From the NCBI GenBank assembly GCA_009901575.1, contig WXYP01000008.1, forward strand, positions 62,001 through 126,000: 64,000 nucleotides of DNA, in the 5' to 3' direction. Origin of the DNA: Flavobacteriaceae bacterium R38. GTDB lineage: Bacteria > Bacteroidota > Bacteroidia > Flavobacteriales > Flavobacteriaceae. The notes below the pieces were generated by a model that was not told where the DNA came from, searched no databases, and saw only the letters and a list, made by a program, of their open reading frames with translations. Each line of letters begins with the position of its first letter. Position 1 is the first letter of the stretch. The translations under genes and the position numbers were made by a program. Positions 51,272 through 60,606 of this stretch are shown here, in pieces.

Positions 51272-51922
51272 TTAGAGTTCTTTTATTATTTGTACGGTCA
51301 ATTCTTCAAAACTTTCAATAATCAGATCTGCCTGTGAAAGATCCTGATTTCCTGAGTTTACATTTCGATAGCCTATGCCTTTCATTCCAGCAGATTTAGC
51401 TGCTTTTATCCCATTTTTGCTATCTTCTATAACTATAAAATTTTCCGATGGTCTTTTATAATTATTTGCAATTTCTAAAAATATATCCGGAGCAGGTTTT
51501 CCATTTTCAACATCTTCACTGCTTACTAAAAAATCAAAATAGCTTTTTATATCTAATCTATCAACAATAATATTGATCAGTTTTTTTGGTGATGACGAAC
51601 CCAAGGATAATGAAAATTGATGTTCTTTTAATATGCTTAGGGTTTCCACAACACCTTTAACAGCAGGAATATCATTTTTTTCTAATTCCTGATAAAAGAG
51701 TCCTTTATGAAAACTCATCAATTCATCAATGTCCTTCTTTAATTCAAAATCCTTAATTATTTTGTTCCAGGAATATACTCCTGAAGTTCCTATTAAAGTA
51801 TCGTAATATTCATTTGTAAATGGGATTCCCTGATAATCAAATACCTTGTTCCAAATGTATTTATGGAAAGGTTCACTATCTACCAGAACACCATCCATGT
51901 CAAAAATAATAGCAGGCTGCAT
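51272..51922 (-). CDS. HAD-family phosphatase (beta-phosphoglucomutase-like)
   Basis: The 216-residue protein has HAD motif I DMDGVLVDSEPFH (8-20), motif II LGSSS, a Lys in NGKPAPDIF and motif IV VIEDSKNGIKAA. The cap domain is of the beta-phosphoglucomutase/YcjU subfamily. Substrate is likely a sugar phosphate. It lies 9 bp upstream of the HMG-CoA-lyase gene and probably shares its transcript. Confidence 0.8.
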   Translation of the reverse strand: MQPAIIFDMDGVLVDSEPFHKYIWNKVFDYQGIPFTNEYYDTLIGTSGVYSWNKIIKDFELKKDIDELMSFHKGLFYQELEKNDIPAVKGVVETLSILKEHQFSLSLGSSSPKKLINIIVDRLDIKSYFDFLVSSEDVENGKPAPDIFLEIANNYKRPSENFIVIEDSKNGIKAAKSAGMKGIGYRNVNSGNQDLSQADLIIESFEELTVQIIKEL

Positions 51923-51996
51923 CTAATTACTTACTTTGCCCTCAAAGATAATTAACGAAAATGGTTTGAAAAATTATTTTCAAAATAGTAAATAAA

Positions 51997-52019
51997 AAAC
52001 CCGGAAATGTTCCGGGTTT
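51997..52019 (-). terminator. Intrinsic terminator after the amidohydrolase gene
   Basis: AAACCCGGAA (51997-52006) and TTCCGGGTTT (52010-52019) pair perfectly around a 3-nt loop. On the minus strand a T-run follows, so it ends the transcript of the 52044-55448 gene. Confidence 0.9.
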
Positions 52020-52043
52020 CTATTATATTTTGTTGTTAACGAA

Positions 52044-55000
52044 TCATTCTTTCATCCCTGGTACTCCTTCTGGTTTTTTAGTCTGCCAGTGGAACTTGTC
52101 TGCTTTTTTCTTTATCGGATGAATTTCATCTAATGTATTAGCATCATAAATAATTCCATTTTTAATGACATGAGTTAAAGTATTCGTGTTTTTTATATTG
52201 TCTAACGGATTCTTATCCAGGATTACAATATCTGCTATTTTACCTACTTCCAACGATCCAATATCTCCTTCTAAACCTAATGACTTAGCGCCTATAATAG
52301 TAGCGACTTTAAGCATGTTATGATTGGAAAGCCCTCCACTGGCATTAGCCCACATTTCCCAATGAAATCCGAGTCCTTGAAGTTGTCCGTGACTTCCAAT
52401 ACCTGCAAGACCACCTTCTTCAACCAAATCTTTGACAAATTCGGCATGTTTAGGGAATACATGTTCTTCTTCCATAAACCAGGCCCTCCTTCTTCTTGAT
52501 TTTCCTGCTAATTCTTCATAAGGTGTAAAATATTGTAGTTTTTTATCTTTATATGGCTGTTCTGTAGCATAGTAATACTCTTCTGCCCATGGGCCTCCGT
52601 ATGATACTAAAAGTGTTGAAGTGACTGCCATTTTAGATTCAGCCACACTCTTAACTACATCTTTATAGATAGGATAAATAGGTAGTGAATGTTCGTGTCC
52701 GGGATATCCGTCCAGCAATTGTGTCATATTTAATTTAAAATCTAAACCTCCTTCTGTAGTAGGCATTAATTTTAATTCTTTGGCTGCCATTATGATCCAT
52801 TGGCGTTGTTGCCTGTTTCCTACCAAATACATTTTGATAGTTTTGGTATTGTAGTATTCACTGTATTGCCTCAATACATCTTTTGCATGGTCTAAATCCC
52901 GAATCTTATAAGCCCAAAAACCAACTCCTGGCCCCGTACTATACACTCTGGGTCCGTGAATCATTCCGGCATCTACCATATCAGAATATGTCAGTACATC
53001 TGTAGTAGCTGTTTGTGGATCCCTGGTGGTAGTTACCCCATAGGCAAGATTTGCTGAATAAATCCATACCTGATTTTTTTGTACTCCCCAATTAGGCCAC
53101 ATGTGTGCATGCGTATCTATAAAACCGGGAGTTATTGTTTTTCCTGAAACATCAATAACAGTTGCCTTACCTGGCACATTCAAACTTCCTGAAGCCCCTA
53201 TGGCTTTAATTCTATTGTTTTCTATTAAAACATCACCATTTTCTATGACCTCATCACCTTTCATTGTAATAATTCTGCCTCCTTTAAGAAGTACAGTTCC
53301 TTTAGGAATGGCTTTTTGGTAACTTACTTTTATTTTATATTCATCTGCTTTGAATTTCGGAGTTTTTTCTTTTTTCTTGGCTTTCTCTTTATCTTTTGTA
53401 TTGTCTTTCGATTTTTCCTTAAGTTCTTTTTCTTTCTTTTTAGCCAATTTTAAACTATCAGAAAAAGCATCAGATTTTACCAGATCATATATAAAATGAC
53501 TGGCTCCTAAAGACCAGTGTACTTTTTTACTATTAGATGCCCATGCAGGGAATTCACCTCCTAAAATAGTTAGCTTCTTTGCAGGAAAGGCTGCACTTTC
53601 TGCCTTAGCAAGAGATATCTGTGGAGTTTTTCCAAGTTTAGGTATGATTACCGTATAAATTTCATTATTAATTTTCGCCAAAGCACTTTTTCCATCTGGT
53701 GAAATTCTTATTTCTGATGGTCGTGAAGCCGTATTGTTTTCTCTCCAGGCTTCTTTACTGGAAGGAAGTAAGGAAAACTCATGATCGTCATGACTATCTA
53801 TAATTGCTGCCGAAGAACCATAAGTAGTAATCCCGGTTACTTTAAGATGTGATTTTTCATCTGTTCCGTCCCAACGTATAGAGATTAATCCTTTTTGTCC
53901 ATGGTTAAGATAAATACGGTTATCAACTTTTGTAAAATGCGGATTTCCTCTTCCTTTTGCCTTGTCTATAATGGTAATCTTTCCACCAGCAGCAGGAATC
54001 CACGCAATCTCATCCTGGGAACCAAAAGCAAAAGGACCAATAGCATCTTCGTAAGCTTGTGTTGGTCCTTTAGTAAAGACTATTCTATCTTCGTTATACG
54101 CCCACTCCGGATTTGTATAAATTCCACTCTCTTGTGTTAATCGTTCTACTCTTGTCCTACCATTTACATTCACTTTATACAAATGTCCTTCTTTACTCTT
54201 CCATGTTGTAAATACTATATATTTCCCATCTGGTGACCAGGTGGGTTGTGCTTCTGTAAAGTCGTGATCTGTCAATCTTTTAGGTTTCCCATTTGGCAAT
54301 TTCATTACATACAATCTATTGAGTGCAGTAAAAGCCAATTGGGTTCCATCAGGAGATGGCACTGCATCTCTAATCTGGGTAACAAAAGCTTCTTTGGTAT
54401 CTTCTATAGGATATTTAAACTCTAGTCTTGGTCCCATTTCTATAGAAACATCAACATTAAAAGGAATCTCCTCAGCACTGTTATTTGCTATAGATATCGC
54501 GTAGATTTTACCTCCATAAGAAGCAATTAATTTTTTACTATCCGGAGTAAATGACATTGCAGGCAGCACTCCTAAAGGTGCAATAGATTCTTGTTCATCT
54601 CTTTGTATGGGATAAGCCAGCCAACGTTCGTCTCCTGTTTTCAGATTACGAAGTATTAATCCTGTTTTATCTTCAAAACGAGTTCCATAAACCATCCATT
54701 TTCCATCTGGTGATAATGTTGGGGTAAATGCAGATCCGTATCTGGAAGTAATTACAGCCATATCACCATCTTCTCTATCATAAGTTCCTATTTGATATTG
54801 TGGAAGCTGTGCATTGTAATTCCATGCTCCATTTCTTCTTGAAAAATATATCAGATTTCCATCGGCACTAAAAGCAGGATCTATTATTTTTAAATTATCG
54901 GGCTTCTTTACCAATTGAGCGCCTCCTCCTCCATCTTTGTGATACAGGTAGAGTTTTACATTACGACGCCCTTTGGTTCCTACTATATAATCACCGCCCG

Positions 55001-55448
55001 GACTCCAATCTGCTGCAAAATAATTTTGATTTACATCTTTGGTTATCTGTTTTTCTTCTTTAGTTGCTAGCTCCCTGGTCCATATATTATCTGAACCGCT
55101 TTTATCTGAAATAAAAACAATAGATTTTCCATCCGGACTAAACCTTGGATGTACATCATAGGCTAATCCTTGTGTAATTTTTTTAGCCTTCCCTCCTGTT
55201 ATTGGAATTGAATAAATATCTCCCAGCATATCAAAAACAATCGTTTTTCCATCCGGACTTACATCTAAGGATACCCATGTTCCACGATCTGTAGAAAATG
55301 CAATTGTTCTTTCTGGTTCTAAGGGGAGTTCTTTGGTTGCTTTTTTTGTTGAATCTGATTTCTTATCATTATCCTGAGCTGACAATAACAAAAAACAACT
55401 TAAGAAACAGATAGTCGTTATCTGTCTTAAGGAAAGATAAAATTTCAT
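52044..55448 (-). CDS. TolB-like propeller fused to amidohydrolase
   Basis: This 1134-residue exported protein (signal peptide to about 24) joins two parts. Residues about 45-650 are WD40/PD40-type TolB-like propeller repeats (VSPDGKTIVFDMLGD, FSPDGKSIVFISDKSGSDNIW). From about 715 to the end lies an amidohydrolase domain with the metal motif ITPGFIDTHAHMWPNWG, the tail GLEGDIGSLEVGKIADIVILDKNPLDNI and other histidines. A lysine- and glutamate-rich linker at about 675-700 separates them. This is a known Bacteroidota architecture for periplasmic peptidases or amide hydrolases acting on unknown substrates. Confidence 0.8.
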   Translation of the reverse strand: MKFYLSLRQITTICFLSCFLLLSAQDNDKKSDSTKKATKELPLEPERTIAFSTDRGTWVSLDVSPDGKTIVFDMLGDIYSIPITGGKAKKITQGLAYDVHPRFSPDGKSIVFISDKSGSDNIWTRELATKEEKQITKDVNQNYFAADWSPGGDYIVGTKGRRNVKLYLYHKDGGGGAQLVKKPDNLKIIDPAFSADGNLIYFSRRNGAWNYNAQLPQYQIGTYDREDGDMAVITSRYGSAFTPTLSPDGKWMVYGTRFEDKTGLILRNLKTGDERWLAYPIQRDEQESIAPLGVLPAMSFTPDSKKLIASYGGKIYAISIANNSAEEIPFNVDVSIEMGPRLEFKYPIEDTKEAFVTQIRDAVPSPDGTQLAFTALNRLYVMKLPNGKPKRLTDHDFTEAQPTWSPDGKYIVFTTWKSKEGHLYKVNVNGRTRVERLTQESGIYTNPEWAYNEDRIVFTKGPTQAYEDAIGPFAFGSQDEIAWIPAAGGKITIIDKAKGRGNPHFTKVDNRIYLNHGQKGLISIRWDGTDEKSHLKVTGITTYGSSAAIIDSHDDHEFSLLPSSKEAWRENNTASRPSEIRISPDGKSALAKINNEIYTVIIPKLGKTPQISLAKAESAAFPAKKLTILGGEFPAWASNSKKVHWSLGASHFIYDLVKSDAFSDSLKLAKKKEKELKEKSKDNTKDKEKAKKKEKTPKFKADEYKIKVSYQKAIPKGTVLLKGGRIITMKGDEVIENGDVLIENNRIKAIGASGSLNVPGKATVIDVSGKTITPGFIDTHAHMWPNWGVQKNQVWIYSANLAYGVTTTRDPQTATTDVLTYSDMVDAGMIHGPRVYSTGPGVGFWAYKIRDLDHAKDVLRQYSEYYNTKTIKMYLVGNRQQRQWIIMAAKELKLMPTTEGGLDFKLNMTQLLDGYPGHEHSLPIYPIYKDVVKSVAESKMAVTSTLLVSYGGPWAEEYYYATEQPYKDKKLQYFTPYEELAGKSRRRRAWFMEEEHVFPKHAEFVKDLVEEGGLAGIGSHGQLQGLGFHWEMWANASGGLSNHNMLKVATIIGAKSLGLEGDIGSLEVGKIADIVILDKNPLDNIKNTNTLTHVIKNGIIYDANTLDEIHPIKKKADKFHWQTKKPEGVPGMKE

Positions 55449-55579
55449 AAAATATGTTGTTTGGTTACCTAATTAGGAATACAAGTTAACAAAATTAGCT
55501 GTAAAAAATTAAAACATCGGGTTGTGAAATAGTCTTTTACCTAAAAAGACGGATAGGTAAATGTTAGAATGATAAAAGT

Positions 55580-56665
55580 CTAATATAAGACCTTTTTATT
55601 ATCCCGGTAATCATCCCATCGATGTTTTCCTTCTGAAATAGAAGGGTATTCGATTCCGGATTCTCTGTTGATAATCGCTATTTTAAACATGACTTTCCAT
55701 AGATGAAGCATATCTTTCCATGCAGGCACTAGCTTATAACTAGGGTCATAAACGTGTGTAGGTTCTGCTCCTACTCCGTTCACTTCTAATATTTTGAAGT
55801 TTTTTCCTGATTTTAGATCTTCTATTGATTTTGTTCTGATATCAAAACGACCGAAATAGAATCCTTTCATCCTGGTGTTCAATTCATCAAAAACATTTTG
55901 AAGATCTTCATCATACAATTCATTAGCATTAACAAACTTAGTTCCCCTATTATGATTCCCTATATGCTCCAGAATCATTTCTTCTCCATCAGGAATTATT
56001 GTTTCCCATTCCTGAGGAAAGTTGTTTTTAAGCTTTTCTTCTTGCAGAATAGCTCTCGGATTCATCCTAACCAATTCAGACAATGTACTTTTACCATCTC
56101 CTTTCACTTTTAAAAACTCTTTAATTGTTAAAGATGGTATTGTCCCTCTGGCTTCATTAGGCATACGATAATAAAAGACTCCTATCTCTACAGGAAAATC
56201 TACAAATTCCTGTACGATTTGATCAACAGTAAAGTTGACTTTCTTCAAGACATCACTCAACTCCTCTACATCATCTATTTTATGAACTAATAATCCTCTG
56301 TAGCCAATATCTGGTTTTAATATGATTGGGAATTCAATGTTATTCTCTTTCATTTCAGAAAGCATACTTTCTACACTTACTGAACTGTTTTTTTCTATAA
56401 AAAATGATTTAGGACGATGCTCTTCAGGTACAATTTGTAATGTTCTATATTTGGAATCACTTAGAATAAAGCCTTCGTCAATTGCCGGATTCGTCACCAA
56501 AAAAAAGAAAGGATGCCTCGCCTTTAAGCTTAACCATAAATGTTGTACATAAACCGGAAGATAAAGAAATTGCATTGGCCAATATTCCCAGCTATTACAT
56601 TTTATATAAAATGGATGTTGTTTTATTTTATGGAACACTTTCATCATCACAGTTATTTTCAACAT
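55580..56665 (-). CDS. ATP-grasp-type protein
   Basis: The 361-residue protein has an ATP-grasp core: SVESMLSEMKENNIEFPIILKPDIGYRGLLVHKIDD (ATP-binding lysine and glycine-rich loop) and GRFDIRTKSIEDLKSGKNFKILEVNGVGAEPTHVYDP (metal-binding part). This resembles D-alanine-ligase-type carboxylate-amine ligases. The partner substrates are unknown. An ATG seven codons in (56647) is an alternative start. Confidence 0.7.
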   Translation of the reverse strand: MLKITVMMKVFHKIKQHPFYIKCNSWEYWPMQFLYLPVYVQHLWLSLKARHPFFFLVTNPAIDEGFILSDSKYRTLQIVPEEHRPKSFFIEKNSSVSVESMLSEMKENNIEFPIILKPDIGYRGLLVHKIDDVEELSDVLKKVNFTVDQIVQEFVDFPVEIGVFYYRMPNEARGTIPSLTIKEFLKVKGDGKSTLSELVRMNPRAILQEEKLKNNFPQEWETIIPDGEEMILEHIGNHNRGTKFVNANELYDEDLQNVFDELNTRMKGFYFGRFDIRTKSIEDLKSGKNFKILEVNGVGAEPTHVYDPSYKLVPAWKDMLHLWKVMFKIAIINRESGIEYPSISEGKHRWDDYRDNKKVLY

Positions 56666-56700
56666 CTCTTTATGAGCCTAATTGCTCAAAAAGACCAGGT

Positions 56701-57372
56701 TTAAGCTCCTACTGCCTCTTTTTTCAAATTGTAATTCATTGTTGTCTCATCTTCGTTAACAACAACTTGAGTAATACTTACTGTTTTAACCTGGGGCCTA
56801 TCTAAAATAAATGCATTATCGTAGTTTAAACCATGGAGTTCCAGGATTTTATCTGACGACAATAAAGCTTTTTCTATAAAGGTATTGAAAAAATCTAACT
56901 TTTCTTCCTTCATTTTGGCATCATACAATGTACTGGAAGACCATAAGTATGGTTTATTAGTATCTAAAACCTGATGATGCTTTTCTTTTTCGTCCCAAAT
57001 TAAAACTTGCAGCTTATCTTTTTCTGCCAAAACTAATGTAAATGGCTCAATATTATGAAGGTCTATCTCAGTAACAAAATCTGAAAATGACTCGTATTCA
57101 AATATTTCTAATACGATAAGGCCTCTACTTTTTCTATAAGGTAGATTACGTTCATGTTTAATAAAAGCGCCATTCAATAAACACGCTACCCTATTTTTAT
57201 CTGTTGCAGCAATCCAGGTCCCATTATTTTCCTGATCTATAGGCGCAGTTAATAGTTCCCCATTTTGTAATGTTATACCTTGTGGAGGTTTTGTTTCTCT
57301 CAAAGGGTTTTCATCTCTGTTTGATGTTAATATAAACCCATTATCTTTAGGTATATAACTTACTGTGCACAT
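56701..57372 (-). CDS. NRDE/TANGO2-family protein
   Basis: The 223-residue protein begins MCTVSYIPKDNGFILTSNRDEN, the hallmark of the NRDE (TANGO2-like) family, with a Cys2 that may act like an N-terminal nucleophile. Bacterial members are poorly characterised. It overlaps the DinB-like gene upstream by 13 bp, so the two are probably co-translated. Confidence 0.85.
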   Translation of the reverse strand: MCTVSYIPKDNGFILTSNRDENPLRETKPPQGITLQNGELLTAPIDQENNGTWIAATDKNRVACLLNGAFIKHERNLPYRKSRGLIVLEIFEYESFSDFVTEIDLHNIEPFTLVLAEKDKLQVLIWDEKEKHHQVLDTNKPYLWSSSTLYDAKMKEEKLDFFNTFIEKALLSSDKILELHGLNYDNAFILDRPQVKTVSITQVVVNEDETTMNYNLKKEAVGA

Positions 57373-57881
57373 GCGTTTTTATTTCTAATCGTAGAAGCTG
57401 CAACTCCAAAATTCTCATCTAAATTAAAGGAATCTTCCAATGACCTAATGCCAATTTTTATAATTGCCAAATGGTGTACTGCATGTTCTATATTATATTG
57501 TAACTCTCTGTGTAAAGAAGTATTAATTGTAATAGTTTCATCGCCTTCTTTATTTGAAGCCAAAGCATAATTAACTCTAAGCTTCATATCTATGTCTTCA
57601 TTTACACCATCCAAAAATTCAGAAATGTTTTGAATCGTATTAAGACAATTTAAAGTACTTGACTCTAAAGAAGTATCTCTAACTCTTGAATCATAATCTA
57701 CAACATCGTTTCTTTTTACAGCATTGATCAGGCATGTATAGAACTCTAATATATGCCTTACATGCATTCCTATTGTAGATTTACTTAGTATTTCTAACGA
57801 TCTTGAAAATTGATCATCATTTAGTTGATTTAATATATCTTCAAGATATTCTAAATTTTGATTAGTCGCTTGTTTTAGCAT
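57360..57881 (-). CDS. DinB-like four-helix-bundle protein
   Basis: The 173-residue protein has the DinB/YfiT helical pattern with metal-type histidines: IGMHVRHILEFY, SLHRELQYNIEHAVHHLAIIKIG. These are spread over the helices as in metal-binding DinB proteins. Function in Bacteroidota is unclear, possibly a thiol transferase. It ends inside the start of the NRDE gene. Confidence 0.75.
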   Translation of the reverse strand: MLKQATNQNLEYLEDILNQLNDDQFSRSLEILSKSTIGMHVRHILEFYTCLINAVKRNDVVDYDSRVRDTSLESSTLNCLNTIQNISEFLDGVNEDIDMKLRVNYALASNKEGDETITINTSLHRELQYNIEHAVHHLAIIKIGIRSLEDSFNLDENFGVAASTIRNKNACAQ

Positions 57882-58127
57882 TCAAATACAAATTATTATG
57901 TTGTGATATTCCCTCTCTTTTTAAAGTCGATTAATTGACCTAACCTTACATCATCAGGTGAATTATTCTCGTCTAAAAGATAATTCTATTTTCCTAAATT
58001 TTGTTAAAAATACATAAACTAAATAAATTTTAAAGAAGTATTTTAGAACTTCATTCACTATCCATTAATAATGAACGTAAAACTTATTAAAATTTATATA
58101 AAAAGTAAAGTACAGAAAATCAATTAA
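57882..58127. other. AT-rich spacer
   Basis: This 246-bp gap lies between the DinB gene start (minus strand) and the end of the DUF5606 gene (minus strand). It should hold the DinB promoter. I see no reading frame and no clear terminator. Confidence 0.4.
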
Positions 58128-58544
58128 TTATTGCTCTACTTCTTCTTCTTTCTCTTCAGTAAAATCTGTAATCCCTTTAGATATCAATAAGTTATACCAC
58201 TGAATAACTTTTTTAATATCACTTGTATATACCCTGTCTTCATCATACTCCGGTAAAATCTCAAAAAAGTACTCTTCTAATTTATCTTTACTTTCTTTGT
58301 GTTTTACTGTTGTTTCTTTTCCTTCTTCCTTCTCTTTAATTTTATTAAATACTTCTCCAAGAGGAACTTCTTCAGAAAGAGTATATATAGCTATCTCAGA
58401 TAGTATACTCACATTACTTCTCATATTAACAGTAATGCGTTTTCCATCTATAAGTGATTCGGCTACAAAACCTGTTCTTGTTTGTGTTTTTAGTTCAAAA
58501 AGTCCTGGCTTTCCAGAAATAGCAAGTATTTTGTCTAAACTCAT
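58128..58544 (-). CDS. DUF5606 protein
   Basis: The 138-residue protein begins MSLDKILAISGKPGLFELKTQTRTGFVAESLIDGKRI, the DUF5606 pattern of Bacteroidota, and ends with an acidic tail. It is a small soluble protein of unknown role. It lies 57 bp downstream of the peptide deformylase gene, in the usual neighbourhood def-ruvX. Confidence 0.85.
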   Translation of the reverse strand: MSLDKILAISGKPGLFELKTQTRTGFVAESLIDGKRITVNMRSNVSILSEIAIYTLSEEVPLGEVFNKIKEKEEGKETTVKHKESKDKLEEYFFEILPEYDEDRVYTSDIKKVIQWYNLLISKGITDFTEEKEEEVEQ

Positions 58545-58600
58545 TATTACATTATTAAATTATGGTAAATATTAAACCTTTAACCATTTTGGCAAAAAAA

Positions 58601-59191
58601 TTAACGTGATTTTTTGATTTCAGGGAAACGCATTCTGTAATTAATCTTAATATTTCCTTTAGAGATATTATTCAATTTCCCTTTAATCAAGCGTTTCTTC
58701 AATGAAGACAATTTATCGGTAAAAAGTATTCCTTCTATATGGTCGTATTCATGTTGAATAACTCTGGCGGAAAGGCCGCTAAATTTTTCTCTGTGCTTTT
58801 CAAATTTCTCATCCAAATATTCGATTTCTACAAATTCATGCCTAAAAATGTCTTCTCTTATATCCGGGATACTTAAACATCCTTCATTAAATGCCCATTC
58901 ATCTCCTTCTTCATTAATCACTTTTGCATTGATAAACACTTTTTTTAAGCCTTTAAGTACTGCTTTGTCTTCTTCGGATAAATCTTCATCATCTGCAAAA
59001 GGAGTAGCATCTATTACAAAAAGCCGTATAGGAAGTCCTATTTGAGGAGCTGCAAGACCTACCCCGGAAGCATTATACATGGTATCAAACATATTAGCTA
59101 TGAGTTGGTCTAAATTCGGATAATCTTTATCAATATCTGTTGCCTTTTTCCTTAATACCGTATCTCCATAGGCTATAATTGGTAATATCAT
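58601..59191 (-). CDS. def: Peptide deformylase
   Basis: The 196-residue enzyme has the three deformylase motifs: GVGLAAPQIG, EGCLSIPDIRE (metal cysteine) and QHEYDHIEG (two metal histidines and the catalytic glutamate). It removes the formyl group from nascent proteins. It lies 19 bp downstream of ruvX. Confidence 0.95.
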   Translation of the reverse strand: MILPIIAYGDTVLRKKATDIDKDYPNLDQLIANMFDTMYNASGVGLAAPQIGLPIRLFVIDATPFADDEDLSEEDKAVLKGLKKVFINAKVINEEGDEWAFNEGCLSIPDIREDIFRHEFVEIEYLDEKFEKHREKFSGLSARVIQHEYDHIEGILFTDKLSSLKKRLIKGKLNNISKGNIKINYRMRFPEIKKSR

Positions 59192-59209
59192 CTTTAATTC
59201 TAAATTAAG

Positions 59210-59620
59210 TTATTTATTATACAAATAAGATTGTAGAATGATTGTTGCGCTTATTTCATCTACTAATGCCTTATCTTTTCTTTTATTCTTTTTTAATCCG
59301 CTATCAATCATTGTTTGAAAAGCCATTTTAGAGGTAAAACGCTCATCAACACGTTTAATGGGGATATGCGGCAATTCTGTACGTAGTACATCTAAAAAGG
59401 ATTTAATATGTACTTCACTCTCTGAGGCTATATTTTTCATTTGTTTTGGCTCCCCGACAACTATCAACTCAACATCTTCTTCTGTCGTATATTTTTTTAA
59501 AAACGAAACTAATGCTTCAGAATTTACTGTAGTTAATCCTGATGCTATTATTTGCAATTCATCAGTAACTGCTATTCCAGTTCTCTTTTCTCCATAATCC
59601 AATGCTAAAACACGAGCCAT
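59210..59620 (-). CDS. ruvX: Holliday junction resolvase-like RuvX (YqgF)
   Basis: The 136-residue protein has the RNase-H-like motifs ALDYGEKRTGIAVTDE and LIVVGEPKQMKN, plus VDERFTSKMA of YqgF/RuvX. It acts in 16S rRNA maturation or on Holliday junctions. A TATTTTTG -7 box (59635-59642, minus strand) lies just before its ATG. It is the first gene of the ruvX-def unit. Confidence 0.9.
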   Translation of the reverse strand: MARVLALDYGEKRTGIAVTDELQIIASGLTTVNSEALVSFLKKYTTEEDVELIVVGEPKQMKNIASESEVHIKSFLDVLRTELPHIPIKRVDERFTSKMAFQTMIDSGLKKNKRKDKALVDEISATIILQSYLYNK

Positions 59621-59695
59621 TCGTAATTTTTTTGCAAAAATAAACTTTAAATTGTTATAACTGTAAAATAGAAAGGTTTATTAAAAGTAAGGCTA

Positions 59696-59703
59696 TATCT
59701 TTG
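59696..59703 (+). promoter_or_regulatory. -7 box of the dapD promoter
   Basis: TATCTTTG fits TAnnTTTG. The ATG of dapD lies 16 bp further on, giving a very short leader. No TTG is at the normal -33 distance. Confidence 0.5.
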
Positions 59704-59718
59704 CCGAAAAAATAGAAA

Positions 59719-60534
59719 ATGACAGAAATCAGAACTATCATAGAAGAAGCATGGGATAATAGAGAACTCCTTAAAAATGAGGAAACTATTAATACTATAA
59801 GAAAAGTTATTGAACTTTTGGACTCAGGGGATTTACGTGTTGCAGAACCAACAGCAGAGGGTTGGCAGGTAAACGAGTGGGTTAAAAAAGCAGTAGTTCT
59901 TTATTTCCCAATTCAAAAAATGGAAACTTTTGAAGCCGGGCCATTAGAATTTCACGATAAAATTCCTTTGAAAAGAAATTACGCAGAAAAAGGAATTCGT
60001 GTTGTACCTCATGCTATCGCAAGGCATGGAGCTTACATTTCCAGCGGAGTTATCATGATGCCTAGTTATGTAAATATAGGAGCATATGTTGACGAGGGGA
60101 CTATGGTAGATACCTGGGCAACTGTTGGTAGTTGTGCACAAATAGGAAAAAATGTACACCTAAGCGGTGGAGTAGGAATTGGAGGAGTTCTTGAACCATT
60201 ACAAGCAGCTCCGGTAATTATTGAAGACAATGCTTTTATCGGTTCCAGGTGTATTGTAGTTGAAGGAGTGAGAGTAGAAAAAGAAGCTGTTTTAGGCGCT
60301 AACGTTGTGTTAACTGCATCAACTAAAATTATTGATGTAACCGGAGATGAGCCCGTAGAAATGAAAGGTTATGTTCCTGCAAGATCTGTTGTGATTCCGG
60401 GAAGTTACACTAAGAAATTTAGTGCCGGAGAATACCAGGTTCCATGTGCATTAATTATTGGAAAACGTAAAGAAAGTACCGATAAGAAAACTTCTCTTAA
60501 CAACGCATTGAGAGAGTACGACGTAGCGGTATAA
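59719..60534 (+). CDS. dapD: Tetrahydrodipicolinate N-succinyltransferase
   Basis: The 271-residue protein is a left-handed beta-helix acyltransferase with hexapeptide repeats (YISSGVIMMPSYVNIGAYVDEGTMVDTWATVGSCAQIG, HLSGGVGIGGVLEP). It uses succinyl-CoA in the diaminopimelate/lysine pathway for cell-wall precursors. It diverges from ruvX. Confidence 0.93.
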   Translation: MTEIRTIIEEAWDNRELLKNEETINTIRKVIELLDSGDLRVAEPTAEGWQVNEWVKKAVVLYFPIQKMETFEAGPLEFHDKIPLKRNYAEKGIRVVPHAIARHGAYISSGVIMMPSYVNIGAYVDEGTMVDTWATVGSCAQIGKNVHLSGGVGIGGVLEPLQAAPVIIEDNAFIGSRCIVVEGVRVEKEAVLGANVVLTASTKIIDVTGDEPVEMKGYVPARSVVIPGSYTKKFSAGEYQVPCALIIGKRKESTDKKTSLNNALREYDVAV

Positions 60535-60606
60535 TCTTATTTTATAGCACACATCTTTTTTATTCAAGATAAATCATCTTATTTTTGAGGAAATTCTCTC
60601 TCAAAC

